64,000 nt of DNA. It comes from Deltaproteobacteria bacterium (GTDB lineage: Bacteria > Myxococcota_A > UBA9042 > PHBI01). The stretch spans positions 1,488,001-1,552,000 of the forward strand of contig JACKFA010000001.1 of the NCBI GenBank assembly GCA_020632715.1. Direction: 5' to 3'. The notes below the pieces were generated by a model. The model was not told the origin of the DNA and searched no databases. It was given only the letters and a program-made list of their open reading frames with translations. How positions within the stretch are numbered: the first letter of the stretch is position 1; each line of letters starts with the position of its first letter. Below are positions 35,648 through 45,687 of the stretch, piece after piece. The translations under genes and the position numbers were made by a program.

Positions 35648-38600
35648 ATGAGCGCTCGAGGGAGCATGGGAGTGGTACGCGGTGGCGCTGCGCGCGTGGT
35701 CGGGCTGTGGCTCGTCGGCGCGCTCGTCGGCGGCTGCCCGGACAGCGGCAAGAAGCCCATCGGCGCCACGTGCGGCCTCGACGCCGACTGCGCGTCCGGC
35801 TTCTGCTACGAGGGCCAGTGCCTCGACCCCATGGGCGACGAGGACGACGACGGCCTCATCAACATCGTCGAGCGCGCGCTCACGACCGACGCGCTCGACG
35901 CGGACTCCGACGGGGACGGGGTCGACGACGGCGCCGAGGTCGGCGACCCGAACGCGCCGACCGACACCGACGGAGACGGGATCATCGACGCGCTCGAGGC
36001 CTCGACCGAGGACCAGGACGGGGACTGCGTCGCCGACCAGTTCGACGACCACGCCGACGAGGGCCTCTCGAAGACCAAGGCCGCCGTGGTCTGCAACCAG
36101 ACGGGCGTCTGCGCCGACGCGCTCGACGCGCTCGACGCGCGCTGCGCGCCGGCGACCGTCCCCGGCTCCGAGCCCGTCTGGACCTGCGTCTACGACGGCG
36201 TCACCGGCTATAGCGCCGGCCCGGACGCCGCCTGCGACGACGCCGACAACGACTGCGACGGGCTCACCGACGAGGACTTCGAGGGGGAGGCCACGACCTG
36301 CGGCGAGGCGGCGTGCACGGGGACCGGCCGGACCTACTGCGACGGCGGCGTCGTCAAGGACAGCTGCGTCGAGGACCCGGCCGAGGACGACGCCACCTGC
36401 GACGGCGTGGACGACGACTGCGACAGCGTCACCGACGAGGACTGGGCCGACGTGCCCACGACGTGCGGGCAGGGCGCGTGCGCCGCGAGCGGCACGCGGA
36501 CCTGCCTCGACGGGCACGAGACGGACACGTGCACGCCGTCCCAGGCGGCCGCCGACGACGCGACCTGCAACGACAGCGACGACGACTGCGACGGCGACAC
36601 CGACGAGGACTACGTCGTCGTCGCGACGACCTGCGGTCGCGGCGCGTGCGAGCGCGCCGGCGCGACCTCGTGCGTCGGCGGCGTCGTGACGGACAGCTGC
36701 GTCGCGGGGACCCCGGCCGTCGGCGACGCCACGTGCGACGGGGTCGACGACGACTGCGACGGCCAGACCGACGAGGACTACGCCTCGGTCGCGACGAGCT
36801 GCGGGACGGGGGCGTGCGCCGGGAGCGGCGTCACCTCGTGCGTCGACGGCGGCGTCGTGGACAGCTGCGCGACGAGCGGCGGGCAGCCCCAGGACGCCGA
36901 CTGCGACCACGTCGACGACGACTGCGACGGCGCGACCGACGAGGACTACGCGCCGGTCGTGACGCACTGCGGCGTCGGCGCCTGCGAGCGCACGGGGATG
37001 ACGTCGTGCACGGCGACCGGCGTCGCGGACAGCTGCCAGGCGGGGCAGCCGGCGACGGGCGACGCGACCTGCAACGACGTCGACGACGACTGCGACGGCG
37101 CGACCGACGAGGACTACCCCGAGACGGCGACGAGCTGCGGCACCGGGCGGTGCGCCGCGTCGGGCACGCTCCGCTGCGTCGCGGGGACCCCGACCGACTC
37201 GTGCACCGCGGGGACCCCGGCCGCGAGCGACACGAGCTGCAACCGCGTCGACGACGACTGCAACGGCGAGACCGACGAGGACTTCGCGCCGCAGTCGACG
37301 TCGTGCGGGACGGGCGCGTGCGCCGCGAGCGGGCAGTCGTCCTGCGTGAACGGGGAGGTGCTCGACGGGTGCACGCCGCTCGCGCCGCAGTGCGATGGCG
37401 CCGTCTGCGGGAGCGACGGCTGCGGCGGCTCCTGCGGCACGTGCGCGCCGATCGCGGCGGCCTGCGCGTCGCCGACGTGCGCGGCCGGGCAGTGCGACGT
37501 CATCGTCACGGCCGGCTCCTGCTACATCGGCGGGGCCTGCTACGACAACGGCAAGCGGAACCCACAGAACCCCTGCCAGGTGTGCGACGCGACGACCGCG
37601 CCGCGCGCGTGGTCGCCGGTCGCGGCGGGGACGAGCTGCGACGACGACGGCGAGAGCTGCACGACCGACGCCTGCAACGGCGCGGGCGCCTGCAAGCACA
37701 CGGCGAACCCCGACTTCTCGACCTGCAGCGACGGCGACGCCGAGACGGTCGTCGACATGTGCCTCGGCGGGCGCTGCGGCGGCTTCACGGAGACGCGGGA
37801 GCCGGTCGCCGGGACGTTCGGCGACGCCTTCGCGAAGGGGTCGGAGGGGTACGCCGGCTACGGCGCGAACGGGCTCGCGACGATCACGAGCGCCGCGGGC
37901 AACCTGACGCTCGCGGTGACGACCTACACGACGGGCGTCAACGGCGTCACGACGGACCTCGGGCCGACCTCCTACGCCACGCACACGGCGGTCGACCGCG
38001 ATCTCGTGGTGAACGCGAACACGCTCTGGGAGCTCGTCGACGGGGTGTGGACGAGCGCCGCGGACACGGGGTCCCTGCGGGCGGCCTGGCCGTTCCCGGT
38101 CGGCGCGTCGGCGCCACCGGGCTTCGATCGCGTCGTGCGCTACACGCCGACGCTCTCGCTCACGCGCTACGTGTACGGCGTGGGCGTGACGTCCGGGAGC
38201 TCGCCCTACCTCGTGGTGCGGCGCTGCTCGTTCACGAGCATCTGCGCGGGGACGTGCGCGTGGTCGTGCGGGGTGATGAGCGCGAACGACGTCGCGACGG
38301 ACTACGCGGCGAACATCACGTTCTACGGTGGGCAGCCGGTCATCGGCTCGAACTACGGGGACCAGGGGGCGCCGAGCCAGCTCCGGATCCTGCGCGTCAG
38401 CGGGCAGGACGCGTGGTACGCGGACACCGCGCTCTCGCTCACGGCGTCGGGGCGGCGCCTGCTCGACTTCCGCTCGGTGGGCGGCGGCGCGCTCGCCGGG
38501 TCGCCTCCGGAGTGGCTCGTGGGCGCCGGCACGAACAAGCTCCTCTACGTCTCGAACCTGTCGAGCGTGCAGCCGATCGGCGTGCCCGGGGCGCCGTCGA

Positions 38601-39451
38601 CGGTGAGCTACGAGCGGGTGACGACCTTCCAGGGCTACGTGGTCGTGCTCGCGCGCTACGTCGTGAACGACACGAACAACTACGGGATCGCGTTCGCGAA
38701 GATCGACGACCAGCTCGCGCAGTCGGCGAGCTGGGGCTTCCGGGCGCTCTTCCCGGCGACGGACAGGCGGACGCCGGTGTCGATCGCCGGGGACCCGCGC
38801 GGGCTCTCGCTGCTCGGCGGCGCCGTGGTCGGCCAGTCGTCGCAGCAGCGCGCGATGTGGCGCTTCGAGGTGCCGCGCGACGTGGTCTTCCGCGAGCGCT
38901 TCAGCGCGCGCGTCCTGCCGTCGGGCTGGACGTCGGTCGACCAGGGGCAGGCGCAGACCGGGGCGAACTGGCACGTGGACTCGGGGACGGTCGTCGAGGA
39001 CAGCAACGCCTACGACGTGCAGGGCGACGCCTCGGTCATCCCGAAGCGGGGGACGTTCCTCGAGCTGCCGTCGGCGGTCGGCTTCGGGAGCGGCACGCTG
39101 CGGGTGCAGGTGCGGGCCACGGACGACGACGGCTACGGGCTCATGTGGGGCGTCCAGAACGAGGAGACCTACGTGCGCGTGAGCCTCGACCGGCAGCGCG
39201 CGTTCGCGCGGGTCGTGAAGGCGTCGAGCGGCGTGTTCACGACGCTCGCCGAGAACCTCCAGTACACGCCGCCGCCGATGGGGCTCTGGCACAGCCTCGA
39301 GGTCGAGCGCTCGGGGCCGCTCACGACGATCCGCGTGAACGGCGCGACGCTCTTCCAGTTCACCGACTCGTCGAGCCCCTCGGGCGGGGCGGCGCTCTAC
39401 AGCTGGGGGATGCAGGACGTGTACTTCGACGACGTCACCATCGCGCGCTGA
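35648..39451 (+). CDS. MopE-like cysteine-rich lipoprotein with putative metal-binding repeats
   Basis: A 1267-aa predicted lipoprotein (lipobox VGGC). Residues 55-140 have a CxxDADC module and thrombospondin type 3-like DxDGDG repeats that usually bind calcium. Residues 190-550 contain seven repeats of the DDDCDGxTDEDY type joined to TSCGxGAC modules, as in the copper-binding protein MopE and the myxobacterial 'putative metal-binding motif' family. A few further Cys modules follow. The region 600-1060 is poor in Cys, and the last 185 residues look like a concanavalin/LamG-type jelly roll (ERFSARVLPSGWTSVD, SLEVERSGPLTTIRVNG). It is surface-exposed by prediction. ATG 35648 follows GGAGGGGG. 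Confidence 0.87.
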   Translation: MSARGSMGVVRGGAARVVGLWLVGALVGGCPDSGKKPIGATCGLDADCASGFCYEGQCLDPMGDEDDDGLINIVERALTTDALDADSDGDGVDDGAEVGDPNAPTDTDGDGIIDALEASTEDQDGDCVADQFDDHADEGLSKTKAAVVCNQTGVCADALDALDARCAPATVPGSEPVWTCVYDGVTGYSAGPDAACDDADNDCDGLTDEDFEGEATTCGEAACTGTGRTYCDGGVVKDSCVEDPAEDDATCDGVDDDCDSVTDEDWADVPTTCGQGACAASGTRTCLDGHETDTCTPSQAAADDATCNDSDDDCDGDTDEDYVVVATTCGRGACERAGATSCVGGVVTDSCVAGTPAVGDATCDGVDDDCDGQTDEDYASVATSCGTGACAGSGVTSCVDGGVVDSCATSGGQPQDADCDHVDDDCDGATDEDYAPVVTHCGVGACERTGMTSCTATGVADSCQAGQPATGDATCNDVDDDCDGATDEDYPETATSCGTGRCAASGTLRCVAGTPTDSCTAGTPAASDTSCNRVDDDCNGETDEDFAPQSTSCGTGACAASGQSSCVNGEVLDGCTPLAPQCDGAVCGSDGCGGSCGTCAPIAAACASPTCAAGQCDVIVTAGSCYIGGACYDNGKRNPQNPCQVCDATTAPRAWSPVAAGTSCDDDGESCTTDACNGAGACKHTANPDFSTCSDGDAETVVDMCLGGRCGGFTETREPVAGTFGDAFAKGSEGYAGYGANGLATITSAAGNLTLAVTTYTTGVNGVTTDLGPTSYATHTAVDRDLVVNANTLWELVDGVWTSAADTGSLRAAWPFPVGASAPPGFDRVVRYTPTLSLTRYVYGVGVTSGSSPYLVVRRCSFTSICAGTCAWSCGVMSANDVATDYAANITFYGGQPVIGSNYGDQGAPSQLRILRVSGQDAWYADTALSLTASGRRLLDFRSVGGGALAGSPPEWLVGAGTNKLLYVSNLSSVQPIGVPGAPSTVSYERVTTFQGYVVVLARYVVNDTNNYGIAFAKIDDQLAQSASWGFRALFPATDRRTPVSIAGDPRGLSLLGGAVVGQSSQQRAMWRFEVPRDVVFRERFSARVLPSGWTSVDQGQAQTGANWHVDSGTVVEDSNAYDVQGDASVIPKRGTFLELPSAVGFGSGTLRVQVRATDDDGYGLMWGVQNEETYVRVSLDRQRAFARVVKASSGVFTTLAENLQYTPPPMGLWHSLEVERSGPLTTIRVNGATLFQFTDSSSPSGGAALYSWGMQDVYFDDVTIAR

Positions 39452-39455
39452 GGGC

Positions 39456-39710
39456 GTCCCGCGGGCGGCCACGAGGGCCGCCCCTACGCCCGGGGGCGGC
39501 CATTGGGTGCTGAGGCCGTCCCGCGGGCGGCCACGAGGGCCGCCCCTACCCCGGGGGCGGCCATTGGGTGCTGGGGCCGTCCCGCGGGCGGCCACGAGGG
39601 CCGCCCCTACCGCCGGGGGTTGCCATCGGGCGCTGAGGCCGCCCCTGCCGCCGGGGGCTGCCATCGGGCGCTGAGGCCGTCCCGCGGGCGGCCACGAGGG
39701 CCGCCCCTAC
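39456..39710. repeat. 61-62-bp tandem repeat with GGGCGGCC-ACGA-GGGCCGCCC hairpins
   Basis: Units start with GTCCCGCGGGCGGCCACGAG at 39456, 39518, 39579 and 39679, with a shortened unit between the last two. It lies between convergent genes, and the last unit supplies the stop codon of the methyltransferase. Each unit folds into a 9-bp GC hairpin, so the array may act as a bidirectional terminator. Confidence 0.88.
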
Positions 39711-40636
39711 CCCCGGCGCGGCGGGCGGTCCGGCATCCCCATCGTCGCCCGGAGGGCGCGGAACGCCGGCGTCCACTGCCCGGCGCGGTCCCGCACCGCG
39801 AAGACCTCGGCCGGAGCGCGCTCGCCGCCCGGTGGCTCCGCGCCCGGCAGGCGCGGCCTGAACGCCGCGACCACGACCAGCGGCGGCTTCCCCTCGCGCC
39901 CGGCGACCCTCACCTCGCGCACGACGTCGAGCCCCGCCTCGCGCGCGGCGTCCGTGAGCCGGTCGCCCTGGAGCGCCGCGTGGCAGAGCACGACGAGCCC
40001 GTCGTCCGCGACCGCCCGCCTGGCCGCCGCGCAGTAGTCCTCGACGCCGCCGCGGTGCTCGAAGCGGCACGGACCCTTCTGGACCGCCCCCGACTCCGTC
40101 CCGTCGCCGCGCGCCCAGTAGGGGGGCGTGCCGGTGACGAGCGCGTAGCTGCCTGCGTCCTCGCCGTGCGCGACCTCCCGGAGATCGCCCTCGCGCACGG
40201 AGACCCGATGCCCGACCCCGTTCCAGGCGACCGAGCGCCGCGCGAGATCCGCGCTCACCGCCTGCGCCTCGACCCCGAGGAGGCGCGCCTCGGGCAGGTG
40301 CCAGGCGAGCATCAGCAGCACCGAGCCGATCCCCGTCCCGAGGTCGAGCGCCCGCCGCGGCGGCGCCGCGAGCGCCCCGCGCGCGAGCATGTCGACGGCG
40401 AGCCAGGCCGTGACGAGATCGTCGAGGGACCAGCGGTGACCGCCGACCTTCTGGAAGATCCGCCAGTCCCCGAGCAGGTGGCACGCGTCCTCCCCCTCGC
40501 CGAGCACGGCCAGCGCGGCCTCCCGCGAGCCGGCCGGCGCCGGGCCCGGGGCGCGCCAGTCGTCGGGGCGCCGCGGCGGGCGGAAGCGGTCGTCGCGCGG
40601 GTCCGGCGCGCTCGCGTCTCGGGGCGGGGTGGTCAT
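39707..40636 (-). CDS. TrmN6-like N6-adenine methyltransferase
   Basis: A 309-aa SAM-dependent methyltransferase similar to the tRNA1(Val) A37 N6-methyltransferase family. It has the early QKVGGHRWSLDDLV segment typical of TrmN/YfiC, SAM motif I LDLGTGIGSVLLML and a catalytic NPPY-type motif changed to TPPYW (VTGTPPYWARG), so Thr replaces Asn, which may alter activity or target. ATG 40636 is the start. The stop codon and last residues (RPPRRG) fall within the repeat array, so the C-terminus may have been remodelled by it. Confidence 0.82.
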   Translation of the reverse strand: MTTPPRDASAPDPRDDRFRPPRRPDDWRAPGPAPAGSREAALAVLGEGEDACHLLGDWRIFQKVGGHRWSLDDLVTAWLAVDMLARGALAAPPRRALDLGTGIGSVLLMLAWHLPEARLLGVEAQAVSADLARRSVAWNGVGHRVSVREGDLREVAHGEDAGSYALVTGTPPYWARGDGTESGAVQKGPCRFEHRGGVEDYCAAARRAVADDGLVVLCHAALQGDRLTDAAREAGLDVVREVRVAGREGKPPLVVVAAFRPRLPGAEPPGGERAPAEVFAVRDRAGQWTPAFRALRATMGMPDRPPRRG

Positions 40637-40657
40637 GGCGCGGCGGGAGGGTATGCT
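40630..40657 (+). promoter_or_regulatory. putative promoter of the nucleotide-sugar dehydrogenase gene
   Basis: TGGTCA (40630-40635), a 16-bp spacer and TATGCT (40652-40657). It overlaps the first codons of the divergent methyltransferase gene. Start of transcription would be near 40664, 54 nt before the TTG start. Confidence 0.35.
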
Positions 40658-40717
40658 ACCGCGCGTCCGGACGCACGGACGGATTCGCGTCCGGTCCCGG
40701 GGCCACGAGGGGGCACG

Positions 40718-42010
40718 TTGTCGACAGCACCGCAGCAGGAGACCATCGCCGTCGTCGGCCTCGGCTACGTGGGGTTGCCCTGCGCGGTCGCGCTCGCGCG
40801 CTGCTTCCCCGTGATCGGCTTCGACCGCGACACCGAGCGCGTCGCGCAGCTCGCCGCCGGGAGCGACCGCACCGGCGAGGTCGCCGCGAGCGACCTCTCC
40901 GCCCCCTGGCTCCGCTTCACGTCCGACGAGGTCGAGCTCGCCGCGGCGAGCTTCTTCATCATCGCCGTGCCGACGCCGCTCACGGCCGACCACCACCCGG
41001 ACCTCGGCGCGGTCGAGGCGGCCGCGCGCACCGTCGGGAAGTACCTCGGCGAGGGCGCGTGCGTCGTCGTCGAGTCGACCGTCTACCCGGGCGTCACCGA
41101 GGAGCTCGTCGGCGCCATCCTCGCCGAGGTGTCGGGCCTCGACGCGGGCGTCGACTTCCAGCTCGGCTACTCGCCCGAGCGCATCAACCCCGGCGACCGC
41201 GAGCACGCCTTCGAGCGCGTCGTGAAGGTGGTCGCCGGGAGCGACGAGGCCGCGCTCGAGCGCGTGGCGCGGGTCTACGGCGCGGCCGTCCCGGCGGGGG
41301 TCTTCCGGGCGCGCTCGATCCGCGTCGCCGAGGCCTCGAAGCTGCTCGAGAACACGCAGCGCGACCTCAACATCGCGCTCATGAACGAGCTCGCGCTCAT
41401 CTGCGACCGCCTCGGGGTCGCGACGCGCGACGTGCTCGAGACGGCGCGCACCAAGTGGAACTTCCTGCCCTTCGAGCCCGGGCTCGTGGGCGGGCACTGC
41501 ATCAGCATCGACCCCTACTACCTCACGGCGAAGGCGCAGGCCGTCGGCTACCACCCCGAGGTGATCCTCGCCGGGCGCCGCATCAACGACGCCGTCGCGA
41601 GCTGGGTCGCCCAGCGCGCCGTGAAGCTGCTCGCGGAGGCGGAGATCGAGATCCGCGGGGCGCGCGTGGGGGTCCTCGGGCTCACGTTCAAGGAGGACTT
41701 CGGCGACCTCCGCCACAGCCGCGTCGCCGAGCTCGTCGCGGAGCTCGAGGCGTTCGGCTGCGTCCCCGTCGTGCACGACCCGCTCTGCGACGCCGACGAG
41801 GCGCTCCGCCGCTACGGGATCCGCCTCGCGTCGTGGGACGACCTCGGCGCCCTCGACGCGATCGTGCTCGCCGTGCGCCACCGCGCCTTCCTCGAGCGGC
41901 CGATCGCCGAGCTCCTCGGCGGCCTCCGCGAGGGCGGCGTCGTCGTCGACGTGAAGCGCGCGCTCGACCCGGCGGCGCTACCCGAGGGCGTCACCTACTG
42001 GGCGCTGTGA
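40718..42010 (+). CDS. nucleotide-sugar dehydrogenase (UDP-HexNAc 6-dehydrogenase type)
   Basis: A 430-aa NAD-dependent enzyme that oxidises the C6 hydroxyl of a UDP-sugar to a uronate in two steps, supplying precursors for polysaccharide. The N-terminal Rossmann motif is VGLGYVGLP; the catalytic Cys261 is in GGHCISIDPYYL; ESTVYPGVTEE, GYSPERINPGD and GLTFKEDFGDLRHS match the TviB/WbpO group that acts on UDP-GlcNAc or UDP-GalNAc. Start is a TTG at 40718 behind GAGGGGG; no ATG or GTG in frame suits the family length. No glycosyltransferases are adjacent. Confidence 0.92.
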   Translation: MSTAPQQETIAVVGLGYVGLPCAVALARCFPVIGFDRDTERVAQLAAGSDRTGEVAASDLSAPWLRFTSDEVELAAASFFIIAVPTPLTADHHPDLGAVEAAARTVGKYLGEGACVVVESTVYPGVTEELVGAILAEVSGLDAGVDFQLGYSPERINPGDREHAFERVVKVVAGSDEAALERVARVYGAAVPAGVFRARSIRVAEASKLLENTQRDLNIALMNELALICDRLGVATRDVLETARTKWNFLPFEPGLVGGHCISIDPYYLTAKAQAVGYHPEVILAGRRINDAVASWVAQRAVKLLAEAEIEIRGARVGVLGLTFKEDFGDLRHSRVAELVAELEAFGCVPVVHDPLCDADEALRRYGIRLASWDDLGALDAIVLAVRHRAFLERPIAELLGGLREGGVVVDVKRALDPAALPEGVTYWAL

Positions 42011-42020
42011 CGGCGCTTGG

Positions 42021-42713
42021 TCAGAGGTTCGTCGCGAGCCCGAAGATGACGCCCGCGGCCGACGCCGCGATGAACACGTAGAGCAGCGCGCGCCCGAGGA
42101 CCGAGCTGTGCTCGACGTCCTCCTCGCCCGGGAGCGCGAAGACCGGCACGTCCCGGCTCGTGACCTCGACCGTCGCCGCCACCACGCGCTCCGCCTTGCG
42201 CGGCCGCACGAGCGGCGGCTCCGACGGGCCGATGACGACCGGCGCCGACGGCGCCGCCACGCGCGGCTCCTCACCGCGCGCCGTCCGCTGCGGCGCGCTC
42301 GGCGCCGCCACGCGGACGTGCTCCGCGCGCGCCTGCGCCGACACGACCTTCTTCCGCCCCGGCCGGTGCTCGCCGCTCGCGGCGCGGCGGCGCGGCACGC
42401 TGCCCTCCCGCTTCTCACGCCACCGCAGCAGCTGATCCTGCACGTCCGGCGACAAGGCGCGATCCGAGCCCCAGTCGCCGAGCGCCGCCTGGGTCGCCCG
42501 CGCCACGACGTCGTCCGCCTCACCCGGCCCGTCGTCCGTCCGCAGCGTCTCCGCGTTCGCGCAGCGAACGCACGAGCCCTGCGGGGACACGGCGCGACCA
42601 CAGCGACCACAGCGCTGAGGTGTGCTCGCGCCGGGCGTCATGGAGAGGGCGGACTCGTAGCGTCGCAAGTGCGGGGTCTCCTCGGGGCGTCGATCCTTCG
42701 GCGCGTCGGCCAT
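42021..42713 (-). CDS. zinc-ribbon protein with C-terminal transmembrane helix
   Basis: A 230-aa protein. The N-terminus has a CGRCGRAVSPQGSCVRC zinc ribbon (about residues 35-51). The middle is charged and low-complexity, and a single transmembrane helix (about 205-226, LLYVFIAASAAGVIFGLA) ends the protein, so the ribbon should face the cytoplasm with the tail anchored in the membrane. Function unknown. ATG 42713 is used; a TTG six bases upstream is possible. It lies 10 bp from the convergent dehydrogenase gene. Confidence 0.75.
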   Translation of the reverse strand: MADAPKDRRPEETPHLRRYESALSMTPGASTPQRCGRCGRAVSPQGSCVRCANAETLRTDDGPGEADDVVARATQAALGDWGSDRALSPDVQDQLLRWREKREGSVPRRRAASGEHRPGRKKVVSAQARAEHVRVAAPSAPQRTARGEEPRVAAPSAPVVIGPSEPPLVRPRKAERVVAATVEVTSRDVPVFALPGEEDVEHSSVLGRALLYVFIAASAAGVIFGLATNL

Positions 42714-42747
42714 CGCCAACGGAGTTCGTCGCGAACCGCCTGTTCCT

Positions 42748-45636
42748 TTAGCGAAACCGGTACTTGCGGCCGGTAACGCGGCCCGCGGCCGCGAAATAGG
42801 CCAACGCGAGTAATACGCCGAGGAGCCCGCTACGGGCTGCGTCTCCGCCCGAACACCCCTCCCCGCCGCTGACCGTCGCCCCGCCGCCGCCGGCCCCCTG
42901 GCACACGACGGCGCTGTCGTCGACCTCGCCCGGCGACAGCACGCCGTCGTCCGCCGTGCCGCCGCCCGCGCCGTCGTCGACCCCGGTCGCGATCGTCACG
43001 CCGCCGCTCGCGCAGGTCTCGCCCGCCTCGACCGGCGTCATCGTGACGAGCGCGTCGTGGCCGTCACGCCCGTCGCCTCCCGTCGCGCCGGGCTCCCCAT
43101 CCGCGCCCGGGTCGCCGGGCTCCCCCTGGCAGAGCCACGCCGTCGCGTCGATCTCGCCGGCCTGGAGCACCCCGTCGCCCGCGGTGCCGCCGGGCTCGCC
43201 GTCGTCGACCCCCGCGTCGACCCGCACGCCGCCGTGCTCACAGCCCCCCTCCGAGCCGTCGAAGGGCGTCGTCGCGATGAGGCTCGCGCGCCCGTCCACC
43301 CCGTCGCCGCCGTCCTGCCCGTCGGCGCCGTCCTGGCCGTCCGCGCCGTCCGCGCCGTCGTGCCCGTCCGCGCCGTCGCAAATATAGACCGTATTGTCTA
43401 TTTCGCCGGCCGAGAGCGCCCCGTCTCCGGCGGTCCCGCTCGGGACGCCGTCGTCGAGCCCGACGTCCACGCGTGCGCCGCCCGCGGCGCAGTCGCCCGC
43501 CGCCCCGGCGAAGCGCGTCGTCACGACCAGCGTCGCGGCGCCGTCGCGCCCGTCCGCCCCGCTCGGGCCGCTCTCGCCGGGCTGCCCGTTGCAGACGACG
43601 CTGCTCGCGTCGACCTCGCCGGGCTCGAGCACGCCGTTCCGCGCTGTCCCGGAGGGCGTCCCGTCGTCGAGCCCCGTCTCGATGAGGATCCCGCTCGCCG
43701 GGCACGAGCCGGCGCCGGTCGTCGGCGACGTCTTCACGAGCGTCGAGTAGCCGCTCGTCCCGGGCGCGCCGTGGCAGACGAACGCGGTCGCGTCGACCTC
43801 CTCGGTCGCGAGCACGCCGTCACCCGCGGTGCCGCCGGGCGCCCCGTCGTCGACGCCGCTCCGGATCTGGACCCCGCCCGCGGTGCAGCCGCCCTGCGCC
43901 CCCGTGAACGGCGTCGTCACGACGAGCGCCGCCGCCCCGGTCGCCCCCTCCGCGCCCGCGGCGCCGTTGCAGATCGCCTGGCTCGCCGTGACCTCGCTCG
44001 GCTCGAGCGCGCCGCTCGCGTCGGCGTCCTGCCCGACGGCGACCACGGCCCCGCCGTCGTCGCAGCCGTTCGCCGCCCCCGAGAACGGCGTCACCGTCGT
44101 GAGCGCCCCCTCGCCGTCGCACACGACCTGGCTCGAGGTGATCTCCGCGTCGCCGAGCGCCCCGTCGTCGTCCACGTCGAGCCCGACGTCCACGCGCACG
44201 CCCCCCGCCGCGCACGTCGCGCCCGCAGGCTCGTCGGTCACGCGCACGCGCGGCACGGCGTAGCCGAGCGACTCCCCCTCGTACGCGCCGATGTCGCAGG
44301 CGGCGCCCCGCGGCCGCGGGAGCCCGCGCTGGTCGTCCTCGAGCGCGGCCACGATGAACGGGGTCGCGGGCAGGCTGCAGTCGTCCGCGTCGATGGCCGC
44401 GCTGCCCGACAAGAGCGGGATCGTCGCCGTGGCGCCGCCGTGCGCGCCGAGCGCCCCGAGCTTCGCGTCGGCCCCGACGAGGTCGCTCGCGCGCGGTGAC
44501 ACCGGCGCCCACCCGTCGGCGTCGCCGATGAGGTTGTGGCCGACCGTCTCGGCGGCGCCGCTCACGTCGGGGCCCGTCGTGGCCGCGTTCTCCGCCACGA
44601 GCGTGCCGCCGAGGGTGCCCGCGCCCGCGCCGAAGTCGAGCCCGCCGCCGTCGGTCGCCTCGTTGCCCGCCACGGTCGCGTGGCTCAGCGCGACGGCGTA
44701 GGCGCCACCGACGGCCACGCCGCCGCCCGCGCCCGCGGCCGTGTTCCCGGCGATGGTCGCGTTCAGGACGCGCGCGGGGGCGTTCGCCGCGCCCGGCGCC
44801 CCCGCGGTCGCGGCGAAGAGCCCGCCGCCGTCGCCGTCCGCGCGGTTCCCGGCGAGCGTCGCGCCGCGGAGCGCGAGCCCGCCGGCGGCCCAGACGCCCC
44901 CGCCGTCGAGCGCGGCGTGGTTGCCGCGGATCTCGCTGTCCACGACGCTCGCGCTGCACCCCGACCCGATGGCGACGCCACCGCCGTGTCCGCCCGCGCC
45001 GCTCGCCGCGTTGTTCGTGATGGCGCTCCCCGTCACCGCGAGCGCCACCGCGCCCCCGTCGCAGCCGACGCCGCCGCCGGCGGCGCCCGTCACGGTGTTG
45101 CCGTCGACCGTGACCCCCTCGAGCGCGACCGTCAGGACGCCCGTCCCGGCGCCCGCCACCCCCGCGACGCGGAGCCCGCCGCCGGTCGCGCCCGTCATGG
45201 CGCCGCCAGTGAGGGTGAGGTCCCGGAGCGTCACGCGCGCCGTGGGCGTCGCGCCCGCGGAGGCCACGACGAGCACGTCCACGACGCGCCCGTCGGTCGC
45301 GACGATCGAGGCGCCGTGGCCCTCGACGACGAGCGTCCGCGCCTGCGTCACGCGCACGTCGATGTCGCCGCCCGCGTTGAGGTCGTCGCCCGCGCCGGCG
45401 CCGAGCGTGTAGGTCGCCCCCGCGGCGAGCTCGACGACGTCGTCGCCCGTGCCCGCCGGGCACCCCCCGAACGCCGAGCGCGCCGTGCTCGCCTGCACCG
45501 CCTCGCGCAACGAGCAGGCGGCGCCGGTGCCGAACTCGTCGGCGGTCGTCGTCACGGTGATGGTCGTCGCCGCCGAGGCGGGCGTCGAGAGCAGCGCCAG
45601 GGCGCCGAGCGCCCCCGCGATCGAGAGCATTCGCAT
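42748..45636 (-). CDS. secreted CSLREA / beta-helix protein with collagen-like segments and sorting tail
   Basis: A 962-aa exported protein (signal peptide about 1-22). A CSLREA motif sits at residues 41-46, followed by a right-handed parallel beta-helix with GGG turns and ending DIGAYE, as in choice-of-anchor Q proteins. From about 455 on there are some eight repeats with the pattern CxxGGVRxDxGxDDG...GEIDxxxxxC (DUF7151-like), interspersed with collagen-like Gly-X-Y runs (GADGADGQDGADGQDGGDG). The C-terminus is GCSGG, a hydrophobic helix and basic residues (TGRKYRFR), a myxobacterial MYXO-CTERM-like surface-sorting tail. ATG 45636 follows GAGGTGACGACC. Confidence 0.87.
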   Translation of the reverse strand: MRMLSIAGALGALALLSTPASAATTITVTTTADEFGTGAACSLREAVQASTARSAFGGCPAGTGDDVVELAAGATYTLGAGAGDDLNAGGDIDVRVTQARTLVVEGHGASIVATDGRVVDVLVVASAGATPTARVTLRDLTLTGGAMTGATGGGLRVAGVAGAGTGVLTVALEGVTVDGNTVTGAAGGGVGCDGGAVALAVTGSAITNNAASGAGGHGGGVAIGSGCSASVVDSEIRGNHAALDGGGVWAAGGLALRGATLAGNRADGDGGGLFAATAGAPGAANAPARVLNATIAGNTAAGAGGGVAVGGAYAVALSHATVAGNEATDGGGLDFGAGAGTLGGTLVAENAATTGPDVSGAAETVGHNLIGDADGWAPVSPRASDLVGADAKLGALGAHGGATATIPLLSGSAAIDADDCSLPATPFIVAALEDDQRGLPRPRGAACDIGAYEGESLGYAVPRVRVTDEPAGATCAAGGVRVDVGLDVDDDGALGDAEITSSQVVCDGEGALTTVTPFSGAANGCDDGGAVVAVGQDADASGALEPSEVTASQAICNGAAGAEGATGAAALVVTTPFTGAQGGCTAGGVQIRSGVDDGAPGGTAGDGVLATEEVDATAFVCHGAPGTSGYSTLVKTSPTTGAGSCPASGILIETGLDDGTPSGTARNGVLEPGEVDASSVVCNGQPGESGPSGADGRDGAATLVVTTRFAGAAGDCAAGGARVDVGLDDGVPSGTAGDGALSAGEIDNTVYICDGADGHDGADGADGQDGADGQDGGDGVDGRASLIATTPFDGSEGGCEHGGVRVDAGVDDGEPGGTAGDGVLQAGEIDATAWLCQGEPGDPGADGEPGATGGDGRDGHDALVTMTPVEAGETCASGGVTIATGVDDGAGGGTADDGVLSPGEVDDSAVVCQGAGGGGATVSGGEGCSGGDAARSGLLGVLLALAYFAAAGRVTGRKYRFR

Positions 45637-45687
45637 GGTCGTCACCTCGTTCGCGCTCGGCCCGCCCGCGCGCGCCTCGTCTCGCTG

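Noticed and set aside
34748..39664. Long minus-strand frame opposite the MopE-like gene
   Set aside because: Only its end (34748-35491) is real (plsC). The remainder is the complement of Asp/Cys repeats and has no domain.
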